Source: JAFKKS01 sp039808325
GTDB taxonomy: Bacteria > Pseudomonadota > Alphaproteobacteria > Rhizobiales > Xanthobacteraceae
Reading direction: 5' to 3'
NCBI GenBank assembly: GCA_039808325.1
Contig: JBDHSU010000012.1
Coordinates: forward strand, 1-50,794
Length of the DNA: 50,794 nt
In this document: positions 8,227 to 15,196 of the stretch, piece by piece
Numbering within the stretch: the first letter of the stretch is position 1
Layout of the letters: every line of letters starts with the position of its first letter
Program-made: the position numbers and the translations under genes
Notes under the pieces: generated by a model
Told to the model about the DNA's origin: nothing
Seen by the model: only the letters and a program-made list of their open reading frames with translations
Database searches by the model: none

Positions 8227-8775
8227 TTACTTCGCCCCTTGCTTGTCGACGACGATGATCTTGCCGGTCATGGTGTGATGACCGATGCCGCAGAACTCGT
8301 TGCAGATGATTCCGAATTCGCCCGCCTCGGTCGGCGTCAACGTGATGATGTGCTCGTAGCCGGGATGCACCTGGATGTTGATGTTGGTCGGCTGTAGCGA
8401 GAAGCCGTGCTGCCAGTCGGCCGCCGACAAATGCAGACGATAGCTCTGGCCCTTCTCCAGCTCGAGCACCGGCCACCACTGCCATAGGCGGCCAAGCAGA
8501 TAGACGTCGACGCCGGCCGGCGGCTTCGCGACGGGCGTGCCGGAGTCTTCGCGGACCTGATATTTCTGCGCGAAGTCCTCGACCTTCTGCACGTAGGCAT
8601 CCGGCACGACGCGATACGCTTCGTTCGACAGGTTCTGCCCGCCGATGAAATGCCAAGCGATCATGAAGAAGAACATGAACAGGCCCCAAAGCAGAGCCAC
8701 GCCGGCCCAGATCAGCTCGACACGCTCGACGGGCTCGTTCCACCAGATGCGACGCTCGGGTGAGGTGATGGCCAT
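8227..8775 (-). CDS. CuA-containing subunit II of the heme-copper NO-reductase-like complex (NorS-like)
   Basis: 182 residues: one N-terminal membrane helix (LIWAGVALLWGLFMFFFMIAW) and a periplasmic cupredoxin domain. The CuA site is complete: H123 (WQHGF), C158, E160, C162, H166 and M169 in the stretch CNEFCGIGHHTM. CuA takes electrons from cytochrome c or a cupredoxin and passes them to subunit I. A single membrane helix instead of two is typical of B-type and NOR-type subunits II. GGAG stands before the ATG. The stop is one base before the subunit I start, so the two are translationally coupled. It is unlike NorC, which is a cytochrome c, so this is not the cNOR enzyme. Confidence 0.92.
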   Translation of the reverse strand: MAITSPERRIWWNEPVERVELIWAGVALLWGLFMFFFMIAWHFIGGQNLSNEAYRVVPDAYVQKVEDFAQKYQVREDSGTPVAKPPAGVDVYLLGRLWQWWPVLELEKGQSYRLHLSAADWQHGFSLQPTNINIQVHPGYEHIITLTPTEAGEFGIICNEFCGIGHHTMTGKIIVVDKQGAK

Positions 8776-8793
8776 GCGGCTACTCTCCGAAAG

Positions 8794-8967
8794 TCATTTA
8801 CCGATAGGGACCGTGGCAATCTCCATCACGCCCCAGACGAGATAGAGGATCGTGGGAATCGTCATGCCGATGAACAGCAGGAGGAAAGGATCATCGAGCA
8901 CGCGCTGCATGAACGGCACCGGCTCGTCGTCGGCTTCCGTACCGGTTGGCTTCGCGACGTCAGGCAT
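8794..8967 (-). CDS. Small one-helix membrane protein, first gene of the oxidase-like operon
   Basis: 57 residues beginning MPDVAKPTGTEADDEP, an acidic N-terminus followed by one membrane helix (PFLLLFIGMTIPTILYLVWG). An AGGAG ribosome site precedes the ATG and the stop lies 18 bases before subunit II. Heme-copper oxidases often have such single-helix extra subunits (for example subunit IIa of ba3 oxidases or CcoH/CcoS-like helpers), so I infer an accessory subunit. No family can be named with certainty. Confidence 0.78.
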   Translation of the reverse strand: MPDVAKPTGTEADDEPVPFMQRVLDDPFLLLFIGMTIPTILYLVWGVMEIATVPIGK

Positions 8968-9028
8968 GAACACAGCTCCTTTGGCCTCGCGCTTTTTCCG
9001 AGGCTGCCATCGTTCGCGGCGGTCGGCC

Positions 9029-9042
9029 TTGACTTTGGATAA
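9029..9042. promoter_or_regulatory. Possible degenerate FNR/NNR site between the oxidase operon and the thioredoxin gene
   Basis: TTGACTTTGGATAA has the TTG half of the TTG-N8-CAA pattern but TAA in the other half. It sits in the 98-base divergent region, 62-75 bases before the small membrane subunit. It could equally serve as part of a promoter. Confidence 0.2.
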
Positions 9043-9065
9043 GCGGTGCCCGCCTCGGAGGACTT

Positions 9066-9566
9066 ATGCTGTGGGCTATGTCCGTGAACGCTCGCACCAG
9101 TCTATCGAGACGCGCGCTATTCATTTTTCCGGCGGTCCTCGGCTGCGCCCTTCTCCTCTCCGATGCGCCACGCCAGGCCGCCGGCCATCGCGGGCCGCTG
9201 ATCGTCGTTTACGTCGGAGCCGAAGATTGCGGGCCATGCCGCTCGTGGCAACGCGACGAGCAACCCACGTTCCACGCCAGCGGCGAGTTTGCCCGGCTTC
9301 GCTACCGTGAAATTCTCGTGCCGCAACTACGCTCCCTGCTGACAACCGAGAGGTGGCCGGTCGATCTCGCGGAGCTGCGCGAACGTGTGAAATCGCGGCC
9401 GGGGACGCCGCAGTGGTTCGTCATCCGCGACGGCAACGTGCTCACCTCGGATGCGGGCTTGTCGGCTTGGCAGCGTACGATTTGGCCGGCGATCCGAAGG
9501 CAGGTGCGTTACGACCCCGCGCTCAGCGAGTCCTACGATGAACTCGATATCTCTCCGGTCAAATGA
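9066..9566 (+). CDS. Thioredoxin-fold protein with a CGPC active site and N-terminal signal/anchor
   Basis: 166 residues. A hydrophobic N-terminal segment (ALFIFPAVLGCALLLSDAP) suggests export; then LIVVYVGAEDCGPCRSWQRDE carries a thioredoxin CGPC motif, and the protein ends with a short thioredoxin-like strand (PQWFVIRDGNVL). GGAGGA precedes the ATG. It is transcribed away from the oxidase operon, 98 bases apart. A periplasmic thiol-disulfide protein next to CuA and SCO genes may keep the SCO or CuA cysteines reduced, like TlpA for cytochrome oxidase in Bradyrhizobium. That link is inference; it lacks clear TlpA-type insert motifs. Confidence 0.8.
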   Translation: MLWAMSVNARTSLSRRALFIFPAVLGCALLLSDAPRQAAGHRGPLIVVYVGAEDCGPCRSWQRDEQPTFHASGEFARLRYREILVPQLRSLLTTERWPVDLAELRERVKSRPGTPQWFVIRDGNVLTSDAGLSAWQRTIWPAIRRQVRYDPALSESYDELDISPVK

Positions 9567-9597
9567 CTCGTCGCAAGCCGAACTTTTCGCTTGTCGC

Positions 9598-9644
9598 GAC
9601 GGCCTCTCAAAGATATATTATAAATGTATCTTTTAGAGGCCGTC
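9598..9644. promoter_or_regulatory. NsrR-like operator inside a 47-base near-perfect palindrome
   Basis: The core is an 11-1-11 inverted repeat, AAGATATATTA, T, AAATGTATCTT, at 9608-9630 extended by TT. NsrR, the NO-sensing Rrf2 repressor, binds 11-1-11 repeats of the AAGATGYATTT type. Outside the core the arms go on as GACGGCCTCT and AGAGGCCGTC, so the full dyad has 18-base arms with one mismatch. It stands between the thioredoxin gene and the DUF2249/ferredoxin operon starting at 9709. A stem this long could also stop transcription, but no T-run follows. A similar core lies at 27509-27531. Confidence 0.55.
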
Positions 9645-9708
9645 GTGCCGTCGAATCGCCGTCCCCGCGCCGATGCAAGAGCGAACGCTCCTCCGGAAGA
9701 AGTAGCAA

Positions 9709-9963
9709 ATGACCAAGACCGCAGCTTCGAGTGAACGCATCGTCAACGTCACCGACATCGATCCACGACACCGCCACATGATCATCGAGCAGCTTTTCGA
9801 GCATCTGACATCGGAAGCATCCCTTCAACTCATCGTCGATCACGATCCACGGCCGCTGAGGTTTCGGCTCGAGGCAAGATACGGTCCCCGCTGCCGGTGG
9901 ATCTACTTGGAGGAAGGTCCCGACACCTGGCGAGTGCGGCTCCAGCAGAAAGACAGGATTTGA
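9709..9963 (+). CDS. DUF2249-domain small protein
   Basis: 84 residues. The pattern RHRHMIIEQLFEHLTSEASLQLIVDHDPRPLRFRLEARYG, ending with a W-x-V/R-x-x-L strand (TWRVRLQQKD), fits DUF2249, a small SirA/TusA-like fold that is common beside NO-related genes (hemerythrins, nor and nnrS clusters). The biochemical role is unknown. A GGAAG ribosome site stands before the ATG. It is the first gene behind the NsrR-like palindrome, so it may be induced by NO. The long antisense frame over this operon on the minus strand is a shadow. Confidence 0.82.
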   Translation: MTKTAASSERIVNVTDIDPRHRHMIIEQLFEHLTSEASLQLIVDHDPRPLRFRLEARYGPRCRWIYLEEGPDTWRVRLQQKDRI

Positions 9964-10026
9964 GCGCCCGTGATGACAGCCGGCTTCACGCACACTCAGC
10001 CGGCAAACTTCTGAAGGAAGAGCGAT

Positions 10027-10263
10027 ATGTTGAGCAACTCCCACTCTTTCGTCCGTCCCCGAAACGATGGCGAACGCGCTTATTTCGAATCCCTCGTTCG
10101 CGAAGACTATGAGCGTTGCCGCCCTGGCGACACCTTCGAGCATATGAAGCGCCGCGCTTCCTTCGCAAAGGAGGAAAAGGGACTGTACCGCGACTGGCTG
10201 GCCATCGCAGCGGCACGGGCTGCCCCTATTTCCGCCGGCGCCTCTTTCCCGATCGCCGCGTGA
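10027..10263 (+). CDS. Small protein of unknown function between DUF2249 and ferredoxin genes
   Basis: 78 residues, hydrophilic in the first two thirds (ERAYFESLVREDYERCRPGD, MKRRASFAKEEKGLYRDW) with an alanine-rich end. It has one Cys, no signal peptide and no metal motif that I can name. AAGGAAG precedes the ATG at good spacing, and the gaps to the genes on both sides are 63 and 39 bases, so it is probably translated as part of the operon. The charged helix suggests a small alpha-helical partner protein. I do not recognise the family. Confidence 0.65.
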   Translation: MLSNSHSFVRPRNDGERAYFESLVREDYERCRPGDTFEHMKRRASFAKEEKGLYRDWLAIAAARAAPISAGASFPIAA

Positions 10264-10302
10264 GGGGATCGTCAAATCGCGTTCAGCGCCGAAAGAACAA
10301 CG

Positions 10303-10689
10303 ATGACCCACGTTGTGACGGACAACTGCATCAAGTGCAAATACATGGACTGCGTCGAGGTGTGCCCCGTCGATTGCTTCTATGAAGGGGAAAACATGCT
10401 CGTCATCCATCCCGACGAGTGCATCGATTGCGGCGTGTGCGTTCCCGAGTGTCCCGCAGAGGCGATCTTTCCCGACACGGATCCCGCCGCGGAGCCGAAG
10501 TGGCTCACGCAGAACCGTGAGTTTGCGTCGAAGTGGCCCAATATCACGCGCAAGAAGGAGCCTCCGTCGGATGCCGACGTCTGGAACGGCGTATCCGGAA
10601 AATTCGAGCAATATTTCAGCGAAAACCCCGGCGAGGACGAAAATTCTCTTGAGCCCGGCGCCGCCAACGCCAGCCCCCCGTCGCCTTAG
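10303..10689 (+). CDS. fdxA: Seven-iron ferredoxin ([3Fe-4S][4Fe-4S], FdxA type)
   Basis: 128 residues. The first cluster region has C9-x2-C12-x4-C17-x3-C21-P and an extra C25; the second has C40-x2-C43-x2-C46-x3-C50-P. This is the arrangement of Azotobacter-type FdxI/FdxA, which hold one [3Fe-4S] and one [4Fe-4S]. The C-terminal part (FASKWPNITRKKEPPSDAD) also matches FdxA, followed by a poorly conserved acidic tail. It is a low-potential cytoplasmic electron carrier. Here it may feed radical-SAM HemN or the Fe-S proteins UbiU/UbiV close by, or the fusion protein in the oxidase operon; all inference. It ends 12 bases before a convergent gene. Confidence 0.92.
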   Translation: MTHVVTDNCIKCKYMDCVEVCPVDCFYEGENMLVIHPDECIDCGVCVPECPAEAIFPDTDPAAEPKWLTQNREFASKWPNITRKKEPPSDADVWNGVSGKFEQYFSENPGEDENSLEPGAANASPPSP

Positions 10690-10701
10690 AATCGACGCTT
10701 G

Positions 10702-11067
10702 TCAATCGCCTCGGCTCTCGGCGTCGGAAATGGCGCGAAGCGCGCTGGCGCCGGCGGTGGCGCAATCGGCAATGTCGATGAAGAGCAGCGCCATCTCCTC
10801 GAAGACCGTGCGGTCCCTCTCGCCGTCCGTCACCTCGTCGAGCTCGGTGAGGAAATGCAGGATGTTGACGATCCGTGCCTTGTGATCGCGCGCCGCGGCG
10901 ATGCCGCCGCGCACCTGGCGCCGCTGCTCGAGCGCGGTGAAGCGGTCGAGCGCGCCCGATAGCGTTTCGCGGCAGCCACAGTCCAAGTCGGTGCGCAGCA
11001 GGATATTGCGCAGCCGGTGCGTGACGTCGGTAACGTCGTGCGGCGCGACGGGCAGAGCATGCGTCAT
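10702..11067 (-). CDS. Unknown helical protein, last gene of the ubiTUV operon
   Basis: 121 residues, probably all helical (RLRNILLRTDLDCGCRETLS, VRGGIAAARDHKARIVNILH, DRTVFEEMALLFIDIADCAT). Its ATG overlaps the stop of ubiV as ATGA, so it is translated with the ubiquinone genes. It contains a C-x-C pair in a DCGC turn and one later Cys. I find no family name. Because ubiT, ubiU and ubiV act together in oxygen-independent hydroxylation of ubiquinone precursors, this protein could be an additional factor for that step or for the regulation of it. Longer frames that start upstream are shadows of ubiV. Confidence 0.72.
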   Translation of the reverse strand: MTHALPVAPHDVTDVTHRLRNILLRTDLDCGCRETLSGALDRFTALEQRRQVRGGIAAARDHKARIVNILHFLTELDEVTDGERDRTVFEEMALLFIDIADCATAGASALRAISDAESRGD

Positions 11068-12017
11068 GAGCCGAACCTCCCGTTGGAGTCCACCATGCCA
11101 GCCCCCGGACCGGGAGCCGATCGCGCGCCCTTGCCCGCGAGAACATGCCCCGGGACGCCGTGGATGAAGCCGTCGGCAAAAAGCGCTTGGGGATAGAGTT
11201 GCTCGAGAACGCCGATCGCGCTCCCAACGTCGCACCGACCATCCAGCACATCCCTGAAGGTGCGCGCGACGGCAACCATGTCGCACTGCTGTGGCGAGAG
11301 TCGAAGCGCGCCGACGCCCGCGGCGGCGAGCTCACGAGTGTTGGCAATGAGGTTGGCGCAAGTGTGCGACAATGTCTGGACGCCGTTGACCGAGAGGAAG
11401 CTCTCGCCGTCGAGCGTGTCGACGGTCAGCCCGTCCGGGTCCTGCTCGCAGACGAAGCGGCAGTTGTCCTTCGAGAGCTTGTGGATGCGGGCGTGATAAC
11501 ACCGCGCGGAAATGGCGAGCGGCACCTTGCCGAACGCGAACACTTCGATCGCAATATCCGGCATGGCGGCCGCGATCGCGGCGATCGATTGCAGCGGCAA
11601 TTCAGGCGGCAGGCAGATGCGCCGTGCCCCCTGTCGAACCAGAAATGCCGCCGTCGCTTCATTGTAGACATTCACGAACGGGCCGATGGCGTGCGCGCGG
11701 CCCTGCAAATGCGCGAGGCAGGTAACGTCGTTGACCTCGACGGTCATCCCATCGGTCTGGGCAAGCTCGGCCATTTGCCGCCGCTCGCGCGCCAGCGATG
11801 GAAGGATCAGCGAGCCGAGCAGTACGGACTTGCCAGCGGACGCCAACCGCTCGACGACATGCGGCAAATGCTCAGCGAAGAATGGCGACCGCTTCGAGCA
11901 GACGACTTCACCGACAACGACGGTGTCGACCGGAGCTTCTTCCGCAATCCGAAAATAGAAATCGCGCCAAAGCTCGGGCGCCCAATTGTAGAGTATCGGA
12001 CCCAGTGTGAGCTGCAT
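11064..12017 (-). CDS. ubiV: UbiV, U32-peptidase-like Fe-S protein of anaerobic ubiquinone synthesis
   Basis: 317 residues of the U32 family. Four cysteines at C40 (VVCSKR), C173 (ISARCYHAR), C186 and C190 (DNCRFVCEQD) have the same spacing (13 and 4) as the [4Fe-4S] ligands of E. coli UbiV (39, 180, 193, 197). UbiV forms a complex with UbiU; with UbiT they carry out the oxygen-independent hydroxylations of ubiquinone synthesis, with prephenate as a likely oxygen source in E. coli. The ATG at 12017 begins MQLTLGP like family members; ten extra residues upstream are not needed. It follows ubiU by 37 bases. Confidence 0.95.
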   Translation of the reverse strand: MQLTLGPILYNWAPELWRDFYFRIAEEAPVDTVVVGEVVCSKRSPFFAEHLPHVVERLASAGKSVLLGSLILPSLARERRQMAELAQTDGMTVEVNDVTCLAHLQGRAHAIGPFVNVYNEATAAFLVRQGARRICLPPELPLQSIAAIAAAMPDIAIEVFAFGKVPLAISARCYHARIHKLSKDNCRFVCEQDPDGLTVDTLDGESFLSVNGVQTLSHTCANLIANTRELAAAGVGALRLSPQQCDMVAVARTFRDVLDGRCDVGSAIGVLEQLYPQALFADGFIHGVPGHVLAGKGARSAPGPGAGMVDSNGRFGS

Positions 12018-12054
12018 ATCGGGCTCTTTTCTAGCGTGAGCGGGCAAAGCGCTC

Positions 12055-13032
12055 TCAGCGCCACGTTTTCCGATAGGCGCCGACCGTGCTCGCCTGCCCC
12101 TCCGTCATGCGGGCAAGTGCCGCCGTTTCGACAGGCATTCCTGCATCGAGCGCCTCCAGCGCCGCCCGAAAGGACCGCACGACGCCTTCGATATAGGCGC
12201 GGCTGCGCTGTCGGCCTTCGATCTTCAACGCCGTGACGCCGGCGTCGCGCAGCGACGGCAAGATTGCCGCCGCGTCAAGGCTGACCGGTTCCTCGAAGAT
12301 GTATCCGGTGCCGTGCTCGGTCGCAAAACGGCCTTTGCAAAGGGTCGGGTAGCCCGCCGGTTCGTCTTTTTCGAACGCATTGATCGTGAAGTCACCGAGC
12401 CGCGAGACGATCCGTCCATTCCGTGCTTCATATTTCACATGACTCGCCGGCGAGCAGACGCCCTGCATGTTCGGCGACTTGCCGGTGACGTATGACGAAA
12501 GCGAACAGCGCCCTTCCGCCATGACGCAGAGACCGCCGAAGACAAACACCTCGGTCTCGCAAGCAGTCTCCTTGGTGATGGCGGCAATTTCCTGGACGGT
12601 CAGCACGCGCGGCAGCACCACGCGGCGAACTCCGAACATTTCCGTGTAAAAGCGAATGGCATCGGGATTGGCTGCGGCCGCCTGTACGGATACATGGAGA
12701 CGCTGCTCGGGGTAACGCCGGCAGGCGTAGTCCAACAGGCCGATATCGGCCAGAATCAAGGCGTCCGCCTCCGCCTCAACCGCGTGATTCACTGCTTCAT
12801 GCCAGAGGCTGAGCGCGCCGGCGCGCGGAAACGTATTGATCGCGACGAGCACCTTCACGTCGCGTTCGTGTGCAAATCTTATGGCGGTGCGCAACTCATC
12901 ACGGCTGAAATTCAGGCCGGGAAAATTCCGGGCGTTCGTTTCGTCGCGAAACCCGCAATACACCGCATCGGCGCCGGCCTCGACCGCCACCCGCAAGGCC
13001 GCAGGCGTACCGGCAGGGCAGATCAGCTCCAT
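12055..13032 (-). CDS. ubiU: UbiU, U32-peptidase-like Fe-S protein of anaerobic ubiquinone synthesis
   Basis: 325 residues starting MELICPAGTPAALRVAVEAG. The cysteines fall at C169, C176, C193 and C232 (GGLCVMAEGRC, GVCSPASH, PTLCKGR), the very positions of the [4Fe-4S] ligands in E. coli UbiU. The ATG lies only two bases after the stop of ubiT, so the two are coupled; a longer frame that starts inside ubiT is ignored. UbiU with UbiV lets the cell make ubiquinone without oxygen, needed for denitrification when the flavin hydroxylases UbiF/H/I cannot work. Confidence 0.96.
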   Translation of the reverse strand: MELICPAGTPAALRVAVEAGADAVYCGFRDETNARNFPGLNFSRDELRTAIRFAHERDVKVLVAINTFPRAGALSLWHEAVNHAVEAEADALILADIGLLDYACRRYPEQRLHVSVQAAAANPDAIRFYTEMFGVRRVVLPRVLTVQEIAAITKETACETEVFVFGGLCVMAEGRCSLSSYVTGKSPNMQGVCSPASHVKYEARNGRIVSRLGDFTINAFEKDEPAGYPTLCKGRFATEHGTGYIFEEPVSLDAAAILPSLRDAGVTALKIEGRQRSRAYIEGVVRSFRAALEALDAGMPVETAALARMTEGQASTVGAYRKTWR

Positions 13033-13034
13033 GC

Positions 13035-13562
13035 TCAAGCTCTCGTCGCAAGGCGGTCGAATAACGTCAGAACGCGGGCGATCTCGCCCAGGACGCGCCT
13101 GACGGGTTGTTTCCACTGACGAAGCGGACCGAGAGCTTCGCCAAGCATATCGACCTGCGCGTCATCGATCGCGTTGCGAAGCGCAAGAACCGCCTCGATA
13201 TCGCCCTCGATCACGACGTCGCGCGAAAAGAAAAGAGCGTCACCGTCCAAGTCGCCATCAATGAGCCCGGTCAGACAGGCAAAGGATCCGCCGATGCGAA
13301 CATCGAGGCCGGCAGGCAAGGTGCGCACTGCGACGAGACGCGGCCTCAGACGCTTTGGCTCGAGCACGAACGCGAACGGCAGATCGGTGGGATCGATACC
13401 GAACCGCTTTTCCGCATGGCCGTCCAGCCGCTCGAAAATTCCCGGATGATGCTGCCTGATGCGATGGACCAAGAGCGCGAGCAGCGGTTGCAGGGGCGCG
13501 AGAGGAAGCGGCCGGATCGCCAGCGCAACGATCGGCGGCAACGTCGGCACAGTCGAGGGCAT
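13035..13562 (-). CDS. ubiT: UbiT, SCP2-domain lipid carrier of anaerobic ubiquinone synthesis
   Basis: 175 residues with an SCP2 lipid-binding domain: an N-terminal helix (LQPLLALLVHRIRQHHPGIF), the strand pair LVAVRTLPAGLDVRIGGSFA and DALFFSRDVVIEGD, and a C-terminal helix. It is thought to hold isoprenoid quinone intermediates during anaerobic hydroxylation. I chose the ATG at 13562, eight bases after GGAGGT. A start 20 residues upstream would run into the FNR-type dyad at 13604-13627. Head of the operon ubiT-ubiU-ubiV-unknown and divergent from ubiD-ubiX. Confidence 0.9.
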   Translation of the reverse strand: MPSTVPTLPPIVALAIRPLPLAPLQPLLALLVHRIRQHHPGIFERLDGHAEKRFGIDPTDLPFAFVLEPKRLRPRLVAVRTLPAGLDVRIGGSFACLTGLIDGDLDGDALFFSRDVVIEGDIEAVLALRNAIDDAQVDMLGEALGPLRQWKQPVRRVLGEIARVLTLFDRLATRA

Positions 13563-13603
13563 CGGACCACCTCCGACATTATCAAACACCCGCGCGCCGA
13601 CGG

Positions 13604-13627
13604 CGTCTTTGTTTTGGAGCAAAGACG
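13604..13627. promoter_or_regulatory. FNR/NNR-type dyad between ubiT and ubiD
   Basis: A perfect inverted repeat with 8-base arms, CGTCTTTG and CAAAGACG, separated by TTTTGGAG. Within it TTG-N8-CAA is the spacing of FNR, NNR and DNR sites. It is 42-65 bases before ubiT and 19-42 bases before the ubiD start, so one bound dimer could control both directions. Confidence 0.65.
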
Positions 13628-13645
13628 GCAGCTATCCGTCGGATA

Positions 13646-15196
13646 ATGATTGTTCCTTTATGGATGCAGCCCTTGTCGCATCGCAGTCTACCGGCCTTCC
13701 GCAACCTCGAAAGCTTCACGAGGTATATCGAGGACGCTGGCCAGCTCGTCCGGATTCATGAGCCGGTATCGGTAGTTCACGAGGTGACCGAAATCCATCG
13801 CCGTGTCCTGCGCGAAAGCGGCCCCGCCCTCTTGTTTGAACGTCCGATCAAGGCGGACGGCACACCATCGGATATTCCTCTCCTCACAAACCTGTTCGGC
13901 ACCGTTGAACGCGTCGCTTGGGGCCTCGGCGTTCCGCCCGGAAGCTTGCCGAGCCTCGGCGAAACGATGGCGGAGCTTCACGCGCCGCAGCCGCCCCACA
14001 CGCTCGCCGAAGCATGGCAAAAGCTTCCTCTCGCGCGCGCGGCCTTGGCAACCCGCCCCCGCGCGCTCAGCAATGCGCCGGTACAGGAGAGAGTCTACAC
14101 CGGCGACGCGATCGACCTTGGCGTTCTGCCGGCTCAGATTTGCTGGCCCGGCGAGCCGGCGCCGCTTATCACCTGGCCCTTGGTCGTGACGCGGCCACCG
14201 GATCCCTCGGCGGCCGAGAACGTCGGCGTCTACCGCATGCAGATATACGATCGCGATCATGCGATCATTCGCTGGCTCGCTCACCGTGGCGGCGCCGGCC
14301 ACCACCGTCAATGGAAGGCCATCGGCCGCGACATGCCGGTCGCGATCGTCATCGGCGCGGATCCCGCAACGATCCTGGCGGCCGTTCTGCCGCTGCCGGA
14401 AGCCGTATCGGAGTTGCGCTTTTCCGGATTTTTACGTGGCGAGCGGCCGCGCGTCGTCTCCTGCCTGACGGTCCCCCTGTCCGTTCCCGCCGAAGCGGAG
14501 ATCGTGATCGAGGGCTTCGTCTCGGCAACGGAGACGGCGCCAGAAGGGCCCTATGGCGACCATACCGGCTATTACAACGCGGTGGAGGCGTTTCCGTTAC
14601 TGCGCGTCACCGCGATCACGATGCGCCGCAGCCCGCTTTACCTGTCCACATTTACGGGGCGGGCGCCGGACGAACCGTCGCGGATCGGCGAAGCGTTCAA
14701 TGAGCTCTTCTTGCCGCTCGTTCGCCGCCGGTTTCCGGAGGTCGTCGATCTCTGGCTGCCCCCTGAGACGTGCTCATACCGCGTCGGCGTCGCCTCGATC
14801 CGCAAAGTCTACGCCGGGCAGGCGCGTCGGCTGATGCTCGGGCTGTGGTCGATGCTGCCGCAACTCACTTATACGAAACTTCTGATCGTCGTCGATGCCG
14901 ACATCGATGTCCGCGACTGGGCAGACGTCATGTGGGCCGTCGCAACGCGCAGCGACTCATCGCGCGATCTGGTCGCGCTCAACGACACACCGATCGACTA
15001 CCTCGATTTCGCATCTCCCAAACCGGAGCTCGGCGGCAAGCTCGGCATTGATGCGACGAATAAGATTGGCTCCGAAACAACCCGGGAATGGGGGCGCGTT
15101 CTCGACATGGATCCGGCGGTGGTCGCGCGCGTCAACGCCATGTGGCAAGAACTTGGCTTGCCGGCAAGCGAGAGCGCGCGACGGGGCGGCCCATGA
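13646..15196 (+). CDS. ubiD: UbiD-family prenylated-FMN decarboxylase
   Basis: 516 residues. Family landmarks are the glutamate-rich active-site stretch EGPYGDHTGYYN, the metal and cofactor-binding region GVYRMQIYDRDHAIIRW, and the end motif KLGIDATNKIGSE. UbiD removes the carboxyl group of 3-polyprenyl-4-hydroxybenzoate using prenylated FMN made by UbiX. The stop overlaps the ubiX start (ATGA), an obvious pair. Next to ubiTUV it most likely serves ubiquinone synthesis in anaerobic cells, although UbiD relatives act on many aromatic acids. The first few codons (MIVPLWMQPL) may not be used; an inner ATG follows. Confidence 0.93.
   Translation: MIVPLWMQPLSHRSLPAFRNLESFTRYIEDAGQLVRIHEPVSVVHEVTEIHRRVLRESGPALLFERPIKADGTPSDIPLLTNLFGTVERVAWGLGVPPGSLPSLGETMAELHAPQPPHTLAEAWQKLPLARAALATRPRALSNAPVQERVYTGDAIDLGVLPAQICWPGEPAPLITWPLVVTRPPDPSAAENVGVYRMQIYDRDHAIIRWLAHRGGAGHHRQWKAIGRDMPVAIVIGADPATILAAVLPLPEAVSELRFSGFLRGERPRVVSCLTVPLSVPAEAEIVIEGFVSATETAPEGPYGDHTGYYNAVEAFPLLRVTAITMRRSPLYLSTFTGRAPDEPSRIGEAFNELFLPLVRRRFPEVVDLWLPPETCSYRVGVASIRKVYAGQARRLMLGLWSMLPQLTYTKLLIVVDADIDVRDWADVMWAVATRSDSSRDLVALNDTPIDYLDFASPKPELGGKLGIDATNKIGSETTREWGRVLDMDPAVVARVNAMWQELGLPASESARRGGP

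Noticed and set aside
6648..8258. Plus-strand open frame of 536 codons
   Set aside because: Antisense to the heme-copper subunit I; the sense frame has all heme ligands.
9598..9644. Simple rho-independent terminator
   Set aside because: The stem is strong but no T-run follows on either strand, and the core matches an operator pattern better.
9607..10611. Minus-strand open frame of 334 codons
   Set aside because: Covers the DUF2249, small ORF and ferredoxin genes in antisense; ferredoxin cysteines are in the plus frame.
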